NCBI GenBank assembly: GCA_015065165.1
Contig: SVQU01000018.1
Coordinates: 1-36,395, forward strand
Direction of reading: 5' to 3'
Length of the DNA: 36,395 nucleotides
Source: Oscillospiraceae bacterium
GTDB taxonomy: Bacteria; Bacillota; Clostridia; Oscillospirales; CAG-382
Shown: piece after piece, positions 25,232 through 33,827 of the stretch
Position numbering within the stretch: the first letter of the stretch is position 1
How the letters are laid out: each line of letters starts with the position of its first letter
Program-made: the position numbers and the translations under genes
Notes under the pieces: generated by a model
The model's input: the letters and a program-made list of their open reading frames with translations, nothing else
The model's database searches: none
Told to the model about the DNA's origin: nothing

Positions 25232-26071
25232 CTAGAAGTCAATGATTAAACTATCTATCAACTCGTTTTCTGCATAGAGATACATCGCTTCACCACCGTA
25301 ATTTCGCTTGTATTGGAAATTAAATTCGATGTTATTAACTATGGCGCAAAGCTCGTATTCATCGTTGTGGGTCAATTCAATGGCATCACAGACGTAACCA
25401 TTTATCACCAATTCGGCGTTTTTATTTCTTATAACAACAAAAACGTCCAGTTCCTCATATTCTCCGCAAACAATAGGTTCATCGCCTTCGTCTATATATT
25501 TGCAAACCGGGGTGGAGATTTCTAAGTTGACAGAGCTGTTGTCATCATCTTCCAACGGTTCCTCGTCAACGTTAGATAGTATAGACTCGTATGAAAGTGT
25601 ATCAATAACCCCCAACTGTTTGTGGGACTTTAAAGCGCTTCTAAGATAAAAAATTGTCATTATATGAATTATCAAGTCTACAAACAACAATGTGCTTGCG
25701 AACGCGTTGATAGCAAAAACTGCTAAAAGTACAATGGTATCGATTATGATTATGACCATTGCGATTATAAAGAACAACGGATTGTTTTTTGATTTATAAT
25801 AGCATAAAAGTAAAGCACCAAGAATTATTGCAGCTATCAACAAACCGATAAACATAAAAATACCCTCGGAGCCCTGTTCCTTGGATATTAAAACACCAAA
25901 ATAAGTAGAGTAAGTAGAAATGGCAGACGAGAAGGGCATAATGGCGTTGTGGCTGAAATAAACACTCATTACATTTACAACGGAAAGTATAACCATAAAC
26001 AAAAGGTTAAACCTTGCGCGAAGTATATTCGTCTTGTATTTAATGATTTGTTCCTTAATATTTTCCTGCAT
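25232..26071 (-). CDS. membrane protein of unknown family
   Basis: This is a 279-aa protein I do not recognise. Residues 1-30 are polar (MQENIKEQIIKYKTNILRAR), then four hydrophobic helices follow at roughly 22-42, 70-90, 98-120 and 125-145. The remaining 130 residues are soluble, very acidic around VDEEPLEDDDNSSVN, and end in a beta-rich section (ELDVFVVIRNKNAELVING through MYLYAENELIDSLIIDF). The layout, membrane anchor plus cytoplasmic beta domain, suggests sensing or scaffolding, but no motif supports a function. A CGGAG ribosome site and a consensus promoter show it is expressed on its own. Confidence 0.75.
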   Translation of the reverse strand: MQENIKEQIIKYKTNILRARFNLLFMVILSVVNVMSVYFSHNAIMPFSSAISTYSTYFGVLISKEQGSEGIFMFIGLLIAAIILGALLLCYYKSKNNPLFFIIAMVIIIIDTIVLLAVFAINAFASTLLFVDLIIHIMTIFYLRSALKSHKQLGVIDTLSYESILSNVDEEPLEDDDNSSVNLEISTPVCKYIDEGDEPIVCGEYEELDVFVVIRNKNAELVINGYVCDAIELTHNDEYELCAIVNNIEFNFQYKRNYGGEAMYLYAENELIDSLIIDF

Positions 26072-26100
26072 TTTATTGCTCCGAAAAACGATTTTTTTAT

Positions 26101-26129
26101 ATTATAAAACGTAATCCAAAGGATGTCAA
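26101..26129 (-). promoter_or_regulatory. consensus promoter of the 279-aa membrane protein gene
   Basis: On the minus strand a perfect TTGACA (26124-26129), 17 bases and a perfect TATAAT (26101-26106). It is divergent from the tRNA promoter. Confidence 0.85.
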
Positions 26130-26168
26130 CTTTATAACATAAAATTATAAAAAAGTTGCGAAAAAGGG

Positions 26169-26197
26169 TTGACAAGTATTTATTGTTATGATATAAT
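26169..26197 (+). promoter_or_regulatory. consensus promoter of tRNA-Pro
   Basis: Perfect TTGACA (26169-26174), 17-base spacer and perfect TATAAT (26192-26197), 27 bases before the tRNA. Confidence 0.88.
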
Positions 26198-26224
26198 TTC
26201 ATTTGTTGTCGGGTACGGCAATAT

Positions 26225-26301
26225 CTGGGTGTGGCGCAGTTTGGTAGCGCGCTACCTTGGGGTGGTAGAGGCCGCAAGTTCAAGTCTTGTCACTCAGACC
26301 A
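26225..26301 (+). tRNA. tRNA-Pro, anticodon GGG
   Basis: This 77-base cloverleaf has acceptor CTGGGTG pairing with CACTCAG (one G-U), a D-arm GCGC/GCGC, anticodon stem CTACC/GGTAG with loop TTGGGGT (anticodon GGG, reading CCC and CCU), T-arm GCAAG/CTTGT with loop TTCAAGT, discriminator A and an encoded CCA at 26299-26301. The GCGCAGTTTGGTAGCGC D-arm is typical of proline tRNAs. It is a single-gene transcript with its own promoter and terminator. Confidence 0.95.
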
Positions 26302-26330
26302 AAAGGAGATTCAAACGAATCTCCTTTTTT
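26301..26330 (+). terminator. terminator of tRNA-Pro
   Basis: AAAAGGAGATTC / GAATCTCCTTTT, a perfect 12-bp stem with loop AAAC and a T-tract, begins at the last base of the CCA end. Confidence 0.9.
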
Positions 26331-26352
26331 GTTTTTAGTTTTTTGCAAATTA

Positions 26353-26381
26353 TTGACAATTTAAAATATATGATATATACT
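26353..26381 (+). promoter_or_regulatory. promoter of the SGNH hydrolase gene
   Basis: Perfect TTGACA (26353-26358), 17 bases and TATACT (26376-26381), about 33 bases before the start codon. Confidence 0.78.
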
Positions 26382-26414
26382 TTTTACAGTTAAAAATGAA
26401 AGGAAGTTATTAAT

Positions 26415-27086
26415 ATGAAAATTGTTTTCTTTGGCGATAGTGTTACCGATTGCAACCGTGTTTATGATGACCCTACGAACCTCGGCGAGGGCTATGTTAA
26501 ATATACAACCGAAAGTTTGTTGCAATCCTTTGATGATATGGATTTCGAATTTATCAATCGCGGTATCAGCGGCAACAGAACCTGCGATCTTTTGGCGCGT
26601 TTAGATAAGGATGTTATCGAACACCAACCCGATATCGTAACAATTCTTATCGGTATTAACGATACTTGGAGAAAATTCGATATGAATGACCCCACAAGCG
26701 CTGAACAGTTCCGCAGTAATTACGAAACTATTTTAAAGCGTATTAAAAATGAAACCAAGGCTAAAATTATTATGATGGAGCCTTTCCTTCTTTACGGAAT
26801 GGGTATGGATCATTTTCGCCCTGACCTTAACGAAAAGATTGACGTAGTTCGTCAGTTGGCTAAGGAATATGCCGATTTCTTCATTCCTCTTGATGGCATT
26901 ATCTCTGCCGCATGCGTTGAATATGATGACCAAACCGTTCTTTCTGCAGATGGTATTCACCCTGCAGACGAAGGCAAAAAGATTATTGCTTGGCATCTCT
27001 TGCAGGTATTGTACGATGTGATTGCCGACGTATGTCCCGAATGTGATTGCGGTTGTGGCTGTGATTGCGGTTGCGATTGCGAATAA
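26415..27086 (+). CDS. SGNH/GDSL hydrolase with a cysteine-rich C-terminal tail
   Basis: This 223-aa cytoplasmic esterase-type hydrolase has all four SGNH blocks: GDS (7-9, nucleophile Ser9), the block II Gly with GNR (53-55), GIND (80-83, Asn82) and DGIHP (179-183, Asp179 and His182). No signal peptide is present. The protein continues after the last helix into CPECDCGCGCDCGCDCE (207-223), eight cysteines mostly in CxC spacing, which is not part of the fold and resembles a metal- or redox-active tail. The encoding DNA is a degenerate repeat of TG(T/C)GATTGCGGT-type units. An AAAGGAAG ribosome site precedes the ATG. It probably deacylates small esters or sugars. The tail's role is unknown. 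Confidence 0.9.
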   Translation: MKIVFFGDSVTDCNRVYDDPTNLGEGYVKYTTESLLQSFDDMDFEFINRGISGNRTCDLLARLDKDVIEHQPDIVTILIGINDTWRKFDMNDPTSAEQFRSNYETILKRIKNETKAKIIMMEPFLLYGMGMDHFRPDLNEKIDVVRQLAKEYADFFIPLDGIISAACVEYDDQTVLSADGIHPADEGKKIIAWHLLQVLYDVIADVCPECDCGCGCDCGCDCE

Positions 27087-27097
27087 GAAATAAATTT

Positions 27098-27122
27098 AGG
27101 GGCTGATTACAGCCCCTTTTTT
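27098..27122 (+). terminator. terminator of the SGNH hydrolase gene
   Basis: AGGGGCTG / CAGCCCCT with loop ATTA, followed by six T. Confidence 0.9.
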
Positions 27123-27133
27123 ACATAAAAATA

Positions 27134-27156
27134 AAGGGCACCAAATTGGTGCCCTT
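27134..27156 (-). terminator. terminator of gapA
   Basis: AAGGGCACC / GGTGCCCTT around AAATT. On the minus strand it is followed by TATTTTTATG. It lies 18 bases after the gapA stop. Confidence 0.85.
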
Positions 27157-27174
27157 AAACTTTTTAGAACTAAA

Positions 27175-28209
27175 TTATGCGAGTTCTGCGAAGTACTTAA
27201 TGGTACGAACCATCTGAGAAACGTAGGAGTTTTCGTTGTCGTACCAAGAAACAACCTGTACCTGGTAGGTATCGTCGTCAATCTTGGATACCATGGTCTG
27301 GGTTGCATCGAAGAGAGAACCGTAGGTCATACCGATAACGTCGGAAGATACGAGTTCTTCATCAGAGTAACCGAAGGATTCGGTAGCAGCAGCCTTCATT
27401 GCAGCGTTGATGCCTTCCTTGGAAACATCAGCACCCTTAACAACAGCGATAAGGATGGTGGTGGAACCGGTAGGAGTAGGAATACGCTGAGCAGAACCGA
27501 TGAGCTTGCCGTTAAGTTCGGGGATAACAAGACCGATAGCCTTAGCAGCGCCGGTGCTGTTAGGAACGATGTTAACTGCACCTGCTCTGGATCTTCTGAG
27601 GTCGCCCTTTCTCTGAGGACCGTCGAGGATCATCTGGTCGCCGGTGTAAGCGTGAACGGTGGTCATGATACCACTCTGGATAGCTGCATAGTCGTTAAGA
27701 GCCTTAGCCATAGGAGCGAGGCAGTTGGTGGTGCAGGATGCAGCAGAAATGATGGTGTCTTCAGCAGTAAGAGTGTTGTTGTTTACGTTGTAAACGATGG
27801 TAGGAAGATCGTTGCCTGCGGGAGCAGAGATAACAACCTTTTTAGCGCCTGCGGTGATGTGAGCAGAAGCCTTTTCCTTGGAGGTGTAGAAACCGGTGCA
27901 TTCGAGAACTACGTCTACGTCAAGAGCGCCCCAGGGGCAGTTAACTGCATCTTTTTCAGCGTAGATCTTGATTTCCTTGCCGTCAACGATGATGGAGTCA
28001 TCGGTGTAGTCAACGGTGTGAACAGGAGTGGTACCGAGCTTGCCGCAGAAACCGCCCTGTGCGGTATCATACTTGAGAAGGTGAGCAAGCATCTTGGGGC
28101 TGGTGAGGTCGTTGATTGCAACTACTTCGTAACCAGCAGCGTCAGCCATCTGTCTGAATGCAAGACGGCCGATACGGCCAAAGCCGTTAATAGCAACTTT
28201 TACTGACAT
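27175..28209 (-). CDS. gapA: glyceraldehyde-3-phosphate dehydrogenase, type I
   Basis: This 344-aa glycolytic enzyme converts glyceraldehyde-3-phosphate to 1,3-bisphosphoglycerate with NAD and phosphate. The Rossmann start [19 protein letters not shown], the catalytic Cys in [15 protein letters not shown], the phosphate-site [23 protein letters not shown] and the C-terminal [16 protein letters not shown] are complete. Codon use is visibly more biased than in its neighbours, as expected for a highly expressed gene. A CGGAGG ribosome site precedes the ATG. It has its own promoter with an operator-like inverted repeat but could also receive readthrough from the metG-tatD-radical SAM run. Confidence 0.98.
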   Translation of the reverse strand: MSVKVAINGFGRIGRLAFRQMADAAGYEVVAINDLTSPKMLAHLLKYDTAQGGFCGKLGTTPVHTVDYTDDSIIVDGKEIKIYAEKDAVNCPWGALDVDVVLECTGFYTSKEKASAHITAGAKKVVISAPAGNDLPTIVYNVNNNTLTAEDTIISAASCTTNCLAPMAKALNDYAAIQSGIMTTVHAYTGDQMILDGPQRKGDLRRSRAGAVNIVPNSTGAAKAIGLVIPELNGKLIGSAQRIPTPTGSTTILIAVVKGADVSKEGINAAMKAAATESFGYSDEELVSSDVIGMTYGSLFDATQTMVSKIDDDTYQVQVVSWYDNENSYVSQMVRTIKYFAELA

Positions 28210-28242
28210 TTTTAGTGTCCTCCGTAATTTTATTTTAATTAA

Positions 28243-28280
28243 CCATCTAATATTTTATACTTTTAGATGGGAAATTACAA
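28243..28280 (-). promoter_or_regulatory. gapA promoter with an inverted repeat around the -10 box
   Basis: On the minus strand TTGTAA (28275-28280), 17 bases and TAAAAT (28252-28257). CCATCTAA (28243-28250) and TTAGATGG (28263-28270) form a perfect 8-bp inverted repeat spaced by 12 that encloses the -10 box, a layout suited to a repressor operator. Confidence 0.55.
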
Positions 28281-28303
28281 TTGTGATTTCTATCAAAATG
28301 GAA

Positions 28304-28999
28304 CTATTTACCTTCGGGATTTTTGTCATTTTCGCTAATGAACTTGCGAACACGCAATTTTGCCCCGATTTTATTTACAATTTCGCGACATTTATCGATA
28401 TCATCATCGCTTAAGGTTTCTTCCACAACCGAGAAAATAACGTCTGGGATATTGCCAACGCAGTTTTCGCCAAACTTTAAAAGAGAATCGTATGCCTGTA
28501 AACCGAAAACAGGTTTGCACAAACTGTCATAATCCTCTGCATTGGCACTGTTAAGGCTAATCGAAACTCTGTCTATCAACCCGAAAAGCAATTTTGTACT
28601 TTCGGGAGAATTGATAAGCTCGCTTTGCCCGTTTGTGTTAAGTCGAATGGGTAGGTTATAGCTTTCTTTAAGTAACTTTGCTGTTTCAATCAGAACGTCA
28701 AATCTGCAGGTAGGCTCGCCATAACCGCAAAAGACAAAGCAATCGCATTCGTCAAAATAAATGCGTTTTACAGCATTGATTACTTCGTCGGGGGAAGGCT
28801 CTCTTTTAAGCCAAAGCGGGTCGCTTCCGTAAGCGGCGCTGCTGTTGTTTCTTAAGCAAAAAACACAATCGTTCGTACAGCGGTTGGTTATGTTTAAATA
28901 TATGCTGTCGTTTACGCGGTAAGCAAAGGTTTCGGATTTTTCTTTAGATACCAAACAACCGTCTTGCGTTGTTTTCGGTGATAGTTTCGATTTGTTCAA
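28304..28999 (-). CDS. TatD-linked radical SAM protein (TIGR04038-like)
   Basis: This 231-aa protein has the radical SAM cluster motif CTNDCVFC (Cys41, Cys45, Cys48), FCGYGEPTCRF (GGE-like SAM contact) and IRLNTNGQSELI. It is the family habitually found next to tatD, of unknown substrate. The start appears to be the TTG at 28999, because AGAGG lies about 8 bases upstream and no ATG exists before the conserved core. This makes its first 18 or 19 codons overlap the end of tatD by 56 bases in another frame. A later start near residue 16 (TTG) is possible. The overlap suggests tight co-expression with TatD. Confidence 0.88.
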   Translation of the reverse strand: MNKSKLSPKTTQDGCLVSKEKSETFAYRVNDSIYLNITNRCTNDCVFCLRNNSSAAYGSDPLWLKREPSPDEVINAVKRIYFDECDCFVFCGYGEPTCRFDVLIETAKLLKESYNLPIRLNTNGQSELINSPESTKLLFGLIDRVSISLNSANAEDYDSLCKPVFGLQAYDSLLKFGENCVGNIPDVIFSVVEETLSDDDIDKCREIVNKIGAKLRVRKFISENDKNPEGK

Positions 29000-29699
29000 A
29001 GGTCAAACCTCTAATTTCTGCAATCTTTCCAAGAGTATATCTCATATAACTGCTGTCGTTTCGTTTGCCCCTAAAGGGATGGGCGGTGAGATATGGTGAA
29101 TCCGTTTCGGTTAAAATTCTGTCTTCGGGTACAAATGCGGCATTTTCAACGGGGTGCTTTGCATTTTTAAAAGTAACCGTGCCGGGGAATGAGATATACC
29201 AACCTCGGTTTAACAGAATTTTTGCAATTTCCGTACTACCGGAAAAGGCATGAAAAACACCTTTAACGTTATAATTCAAAACGATGTCCAAGCAATCCTG
29301 CACAGCATCTCTTTCGTGAATAACAACCGGCATATTATTTTCAATAGCAAGCTCGAGCTGACGCTTGAAAACCTCTTTTTGGATTTCCTTGTGCTCGGTA
29401 CCATAGTGATAATCCAATCCAATTTCGCCAACACCCACAACTTTAGGGTGGGATAACAAGGATTTTATAAGGTCAAAATCCTTGTCTGTCATCAAATGGG
29501 CATCGTTGGGATGATATCCCACTACGGCATACATTTTTTCGTATTTTTCTGCAAGCTTAACAGAATCCAAGGTTGTTTTTGTGTTACAGCCTGCATTAAT
29601 TATGGCGTTGATGCCACCTGTTGAAAACAGAGAAGAAATAAGCTCGTCTCTGTCGCTATCAAAGGCATCATCGTCATAGTGAGCGTGTATATCAATCAT
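28944..29699 (-). CDS. tatD: TatD family metal-dependent hydrolase
   Basis: This 251-aa TIM-barrel hydrolase is of the 3'-5' DNase/RNase type. Metal and active-site residues are visible: HAH (His5, His7), VGEIGLDYHY (Glu), VVIHERDA (His), VFHAFSGS (His) and TETDSPYLTAHPFRG (Asp). Its ATG directly abuts the TAA of metG, the common Firmicutes metG-tatD order. Family members act in DNA repair, RNA turnover or apoptosis-like degradation; the native substrate here is not known. Confidence 0.95.
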   Translation of the reverse strand: MIDIHAHYDDDAFDSDRDELISSLFSTGGINAIINAGCNTKTTLDSVKLAEKYEKMYAVVGYHPNDAHLMTDKDFDLIKSLLSHPKVVGVGEIGLDYHYGTEHKEIQKEVFKRQLELAIENNMPVVIHERDAVQDCLDIVLNYNVKGVFHAFSGSTEIAKILLNRGWYISFPGTVTFKNAKHPVENAAFVPEDRILTETDSPYLTAHPFRGKRNDSSYMRYTLGKIAEIRGLTFEQIETITENNARRLFGI

Positions 29700-31664
29700 T
29701 TATCGAACCTTACTGCCTAAATTGGCATTTTCATCGGCAAAAAGAACTTTAACACCGTCTTCGGTATCTGCGGCTAAAATCATACCGTTGCTTTCGATAC
29801 CGCGAAGCTTAACGCTTTTCAAATTGGAAACAACAACAACCTTTTTACCGATTAAATCCTCGGGTGCATAGTATTTAGCAATACCGGATACTACCTGACG
29901 GATTTCGTTGCCCATATCCAATTGCAAAACAAGAAGTTTGTCGCTGTTTTCGGCTTTGACACATTCCTTAACCTGACCTACGCGAAGGTCAACTTTCGCA
30001 AAGTCCTCGATAGAAATGGTTTCGGGTATAGCTTCTTCAGCCTTCTTTTCGGACTTCTTTTCTTCTTTTTTAGCGTTCTTTTCTGCTTTTTTAGCTTCTT
30101 TTGCCTTTGCTTCCATTTCTGCCATAAACTTCTTTTCGTCTATACGGGCGAAAAGAATAGGAATTTCACCAAGTTCGGTGTTATCACAAGGATAACTAAA
30201 CTTAATCGCATTGTCAAAATCAAGGGCGGGTACCTTGAAAATGCCGTTAATCTTCTCGGCTGTATCGGGCATAATGGGGTATAGGAGAACGTTGCAAATA
30301 CGGATACATTCAACAAGATTCGAAAGTACGTCGCCCAATTCGGTTCTCTTTTCGGGGTCCTTTGCAAGTACCCAAGGGGTGGTTTCGTCAATGTACTTGT
30401 TACATGCCTTCAAAGCGTTGAAAATTGCCGAATCTGCATCTGCAATAAAATAGCTATCGTATTTTTCAATTGCTTCGCTTACACCGTCGGAAACCGCCTT
30501 TTTAAGGTTTATTGCAAACTCGTTGTCATTCTTCGAGTTTGTAGGAATAACACCGTTAAAGTATTGCTTTATCATCGCGCCCGTGCGGGAAACAAGGTTG
30601 CCTAACGTGTTGGCAAGGTCGCCGTTGGTGCGCTTAATAAGGTTTTCGTAGGTGATACTGCCATCGTTGAAATAACCCATTTCGGCAAGAAGATAATGTC
30701 TTACAGGGTCAAGACCGAAATCCGCAACAAGGTCGTCGCCGTAAATAACGTTACCGCGAGATTTACTCATTTTGTCCTCGCCCGAAAGCAACCAAGGGTG
30801 AGCAAGAATTTGCTTGGGCAACGGCAAACCAAGAGCCATAAGAATGATAGGCCAATAAATGGTGTGGAAACGAACGATATCTTTACCTATAACCTGAACG
30901 TCTGCAGGCCAAAGCTTATTATATAGCTCAGAGGGATTGTCGATATCAAAACCAATAGCAGTAATATAATTGGAAAGTGCATCTAACCAAACGTAGGTTA
31001 CGTGCTTGGGGTCAAATTCAACGGGAATACCCCAAGTAAAGCTGGTTCTGGAAACACAAAGGTCCTGCAAGCCGGGCTTGATGAAGTTATTAATCATCTC
31101 ATTTTTACGCGAAACGGGAGTGATAAAGCTTTCGTGGCTGTTGTAATATTCAACAAGTCTATCGGCATATTTAGACATACGCAAGAAATATGCCTCTTCG
31201 CTTGCTTTTTTACATTCTCTGCCACAGTCGGGACATTTGCCGTCAACAAGCTGTGTGTCTGTCCAGAAGGATTCACAAGGGGTACAGTAATTGCCCTCGT
31301 AAGAGCCTTTGTAAATATCGCCCTGCTCGTAAAGCTTGTTGAAAATCTTTTGAACGCACTTAACGTGGTCCTCGTCGGTTGTGCGGATGAATTTGTTGTA
31401 GCTTACGTTAAACAAATCCCAAATAGCTTTTATCTCGCCTGCAACCTTGTCAACGTATTGCTGAGGGGTGATACCTGCTGCCTCTGCTTCTTGTTGAATC
31501 TTCTGACCGTGCTCGTCGGTACCGGTAAGGAAATATACGTCAAAACCGCGCAAGCGCTTATAACGTGCTATAGCATCGGTTAAAACTGCTTCGTAGGTGT
31601 TGCCTATATGAGGCTTTTTGGAAGTATACGCAATAGCTGTTGTAATATAAAATTTATTGTTCAT
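29700..31664 (-). CDS. metG: methionyl-tRNA synthetase with C-terminal tRNA-binding domain
   Basis: This 654-aa enzyme charges tRNA-Met. The class I signature is PHIGN (18-22) and the KMSKS loop is EDKMSKSRGNV near residue 300. A zinc knuckle is formed by CTPC and CPDCGREC in the connective peptide. After the anticodon-binding helical domain a Lys/Glu-rich linker (AKEAKKAEKNAKKEEKKSEK) leads to an EMAP II/Trbp111-like OB domain starting IEDFAKVDLRVGQVKEC. A CGGAGG ribosome site precedes the ATG. Confidence 0.97.
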   Translation of the reverse strand: MNNKFYITTAIAYTSKKPHIGNTYEAVLTDAIARYKRLRGFDVYFLTGTDEHGQKIQQEAEAAGITPQQYVDKVAGEIKAIWDLFNVSYNKFIRTTDEDHVKCVQKIFNKLYEQGDIYKGSYEGNYCTPCESFWTDTQLVDGKCPDCGRECKKASEEAYFLRMSKYADRLVEYYNSHESFITPVSRKNEMINNFIKPGLQDLCVSRTSFTWGIPVEFDPKHVTYVWLDALSNYITAIGFDIDNPSELYNKLWPADVQVIGKDIVRFHTIYWPIILMALGLPLPKQILAHPWLLSGEDKMSKSRGNVIYGDDLVADFGLDPVRHYLLAEMGYFNDGSITYENLIKRTNGDLANTLGNLVSRTGAMIKQYFNGVIPTNSKNDNEFAINLKKAVSDGVSEAIEKYDSYFIADADSAIFNALKACNKYIDETTPWVLAKDPEKRTELGDVLSNLVECIRICNVLLYPIMPDTAEKINGIFKVPALDFDNAIKFSYPCDNTELGEIPILFARIDEKKFMAEMEAKAKEAKKAEKNAKKEEKKSEKKAEEAIPETISIEDFAKVDLRVGQVKECVKAENSDKLLVLQLDMGNEIRQVVSGIAKYYAPEDLIGKKVVVVSNLKSVKLRGIESNGMILAADTEDGVKVLFADENANLGSKVR

Positions 31665-31691
31665 TTTAAAATCCTCCGAATGAAAGAGAAA

Positions 31692-33050
31692 TTAGTTTTT
31701 AAGACTGTGTATAGGTGCGGGAATACGTCCGCGTCTGTTAATGAAAATCTCGGGAGATTCTTTTCTAAGGCTCATAATAGGTGCTGTGCCCAACAAACCG
31801 CCGAAATCAACCGAATCGCCAACGGTTTTGCCGTATGCGGGAATAATTCTTACCGCGGTGGTTTTTGTATTTGCCACACCAATAGAAATTTCATCGGCAA
31901 TTATACCGCAAATTACCGCTTCGCTGGTATCACCGGGAACAGCAATCATATCAAGACCAACCGAGCAAACGGCAGTCATTGCTTCAAGCTTTTCAATGGA
32001 AAGCACGCCTTTTTCAACAGCGGCAATCATACCCGCATCCTCCGAAACGGGAATAAAAGCGCCCGAAAGACCGCCCACGTGTGAGGAAGCCATAACGCCG
32101 CCCTTTTTAACTGCATCGTTAAGCATAGCTAATGCCGCAGTAGTACCATGGGCACCGCAGGTCTCCAATCCCATACATTCAAGGATATCAGCAACAGAAT
32201 CTCCAATAGCAGGTGTGGGGGCAAGGGAAAGGTCAACAATACCAAAAGGGATACCAAGCCTGTTAGATGCTTCTCTTGCAACAAGCTGGCCAACACGTGT
32301 TATTTTAAAGGACGTTTTCTTTATAACGTCGGCAAGCTCACTTAAACTGCAATTACCTGCACGTCTAATAGCCGAGCTTACAACACCGGGCCCTGAAACA
32401 CCAACGTTAATAATAGAATCGGGCTCTCCTACACCGTGGAATGCGCCTGCCATAAAGGGGTTGTCCTCGGGCACGTTGGCAAATACAACCAATTTTGCGC
32501 ATCCGATAGAATTATTATCGCGGGTTAAGTATGCGGTTTTCTTAATAATTTCACCCATTTTTGCAATGGCATCCATATTAATTCCCGCTTTTGTTGTAGC
32601 AACGTTTACCGAAGAGCAAACCATTTTTGTGGTGGCCAATGCTTCGGGGATTGCTTCGATAAGAGCGTCCTCGCATTTTGTGCTGCCCTTGTGAACCAAT
32701 GCGCCGAAACCACCGATAAAGTTAATGCCCAAAGCATCTGCCGCTTTATCCAATGTTTTTGCGGCTTCGATATAGCCGTCGCTGTCAAGCTTGCCTCCAA
32801 CCAACGAAAGGGGAGTAACGGCAACTCGTTTGTTTATAATTGGAATACCGTACATTTTTTCGATTTCGTTGCAAACAGGAACGAGTTTTTCTGCTGTACG
32901 GGTTATTTTGTCGTACATATTCGAAAGAAATCTGTTTTTGTCATCGCTAACGCAATCAAACAAGGATATACCAACCGTAACGGTACGTATATCAAGATTT
33001 TCTTCACGAATCATATTTATAGTTTCTAATATATCTTTTCTGTCAATCAT
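31692..33050 (-). CDS. PFL family protein (DUF711/UPF0210)
   Basis: This 452-aa cytoplasmic protein belongs to a conserved family of unknown function that is usually preceded by an ACT-domain gene. Diagnostic stretches are [15 protein letters not shown] near the start, [54 protein letters not shown] and [20 protein letters not shown]. It shows no membrane helix. It starts 12 bases after the ACT gene with a GGAG site. The pairing suggests that a small ligand bound by the ACT protein controls the PFL protein, but this is untested inference. Confidence 0.93.
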   Translation of the reverse strand: MIDRKDILETINMIREENLDIRTVTVGISLFDCVSDDKNRFLSNMYDKITRTAEKLVPVCNEIEKMYGIPIINKRVAVTPLSLVGGKLDSDGYIEAAKTLDKAADALGINFIGGFGALVHKGSTKCEDALIEAIPEALATTKMVCSSVNVATTKAGINMDAIAKMGEIIKKTAYLTRDNNSIGCAKLVVFANVPEDNPFMAGAFHGVGEPDSIINVGVSGPGVVSSAIRRAGNCSLSELADVIKKTSFKITRVGQLVAREASNRLGIPFGIVDLSLAPTPAIGDSVADILECMGLETCGAHGTTAALAMLNDAVKKGGVMASSHVGGLSGAFIPVSEDAGMIAAVEKGVLSIEKLEAMTAVCSVGLDMIAVPGDTSEAVICGIIADEISIGVANTKTTAVRIIPAYGKTVGDSVDFGGLLGTAPIMSLRKESPEIFINRRGRIPAPIHSLKN

Positions 33051-33062
33051 TTCTAATCTCCG

Positions 33063-33338
33063 TTAGATTTTATGCATGGAATCGAAAATATCCTCGTGCA
33101 TAGTGTAAATTTCAAGGCTGTTTTCCTTACCGTATGCACTAACAACATCAGAAAATTCGGTGAAAGGAATTGTAAGACCGTCTATTTCCACAATCATAAT
33201 CATTGCGAAATATTCATTAAGTACTGTTTGGGAAATATCGATAATGTTTGCGCCGTATTTGGCACACAAGGTACTTACCTTTGCGATAATTCCTACGTTG
33301 TCCTTACCTGTAACCGATATAACTGCTCTTGATTTCAT
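33063..33338 (-). CDS. ACT domain-containing protein (UPF0237)
   Basis: This 91-aa single ACT domain opens SRAVISVTGKDNVGIIAKVSTLCAKYGANIIDISQT, the typical glycine-centred ligand loop (GKDNVGI), and ends in MHEDIFDSMHKI. It resembles the glycine cleavage-regulator-like ACT proteins found ahead of PFL-family genes. It probably forms a dimer that binds an amino acid or similar ligand. An AAAGG site precedes the ATG. Confidence 0.94.
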   Translation of the reverse strand: MKSRAVISVTGKDNVGIIAKVSTLCAKYGANIIDISQTVLNEYFAMIMIVEIDGLTIPFTEFSDVVSAYGKENSLEIYTMHEDIFDSMHKI

Positions 33339-33352
33339 TTTAATTTACCTTT

Positions 33353-33811
33353 CTATTTGTTCCGTAATTTAACAAAGAAGTTTGAAAGAAGCGCGGCACA
33401 TTCCTTTTCGAGAACACCGCCAACAACTTCATATTTGTGATTTAAAGGGTGGTCGGCAAGATTAAAAACACTGCCAAGCGCACCTGCTTTTTTATCGTAA
33501 CAGCCGTAAACCACGCGCTTTATGCGTGAGTTAACAATCGCGCCTGCACACATAGGGCAGGGTTCCATTGTAACGTAAAGTGTGCAATCCATCAACCGCC
33601 ATGCGCCGATTTTTTTACAAGCGCGGTCAATTGCAACGATTTCCGCGTGATGCAATGCATTTTTCCTTTTTTCACGCATGTTTCTACCTGTTGCGATAAT
33701 CTCGCCGTCTTTATTAACGATAACTGCGCCAATAGGGACTTCACCGTCCCTTGCGGCGGCTTTTGCGCGTGAAATGGCGCGTTTCATAAAAAATAAGTCT
33801 TTTTCTTCCAT
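33353..33811 (-). CDS. tadA: tRNA-specific adenosine deaminase
   Basis: This 152-aa zinc deaminase converts adenosine-34 of tRNA-Arg(ACG) to inosine. Catalytic residues are His55 and Glu57 (HHAEI) and Cys85 and Cys88 (EPCPMCAGAI). The start MEEKDLFFMKRAISRAKAA and GEVPIGAVIVNKDGEII match the family. Little ribosome site is visible before the ATG, which is 16 bases after the CPBP protease gene. It lies in the middle of the minus-strand run and looks housekeeping. Confidence 0.95.
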   Translation of the reverse strand: MEEKDLFFMKRAISRAKAAARDGEVPIGAVIVNKDGEIIATGRNMREKRKNALHHAEIVAIDRACKKIGAWRLMDCTLYVTMEPCPMCAGAIVNSRIKRVVYGCYDKKAGALGSVFNLADHPLNHKYEVVGGVLEKECAALLSNFFVKLRNK

Positions 33812-33827
33812 AGTTTAATTATATAGT

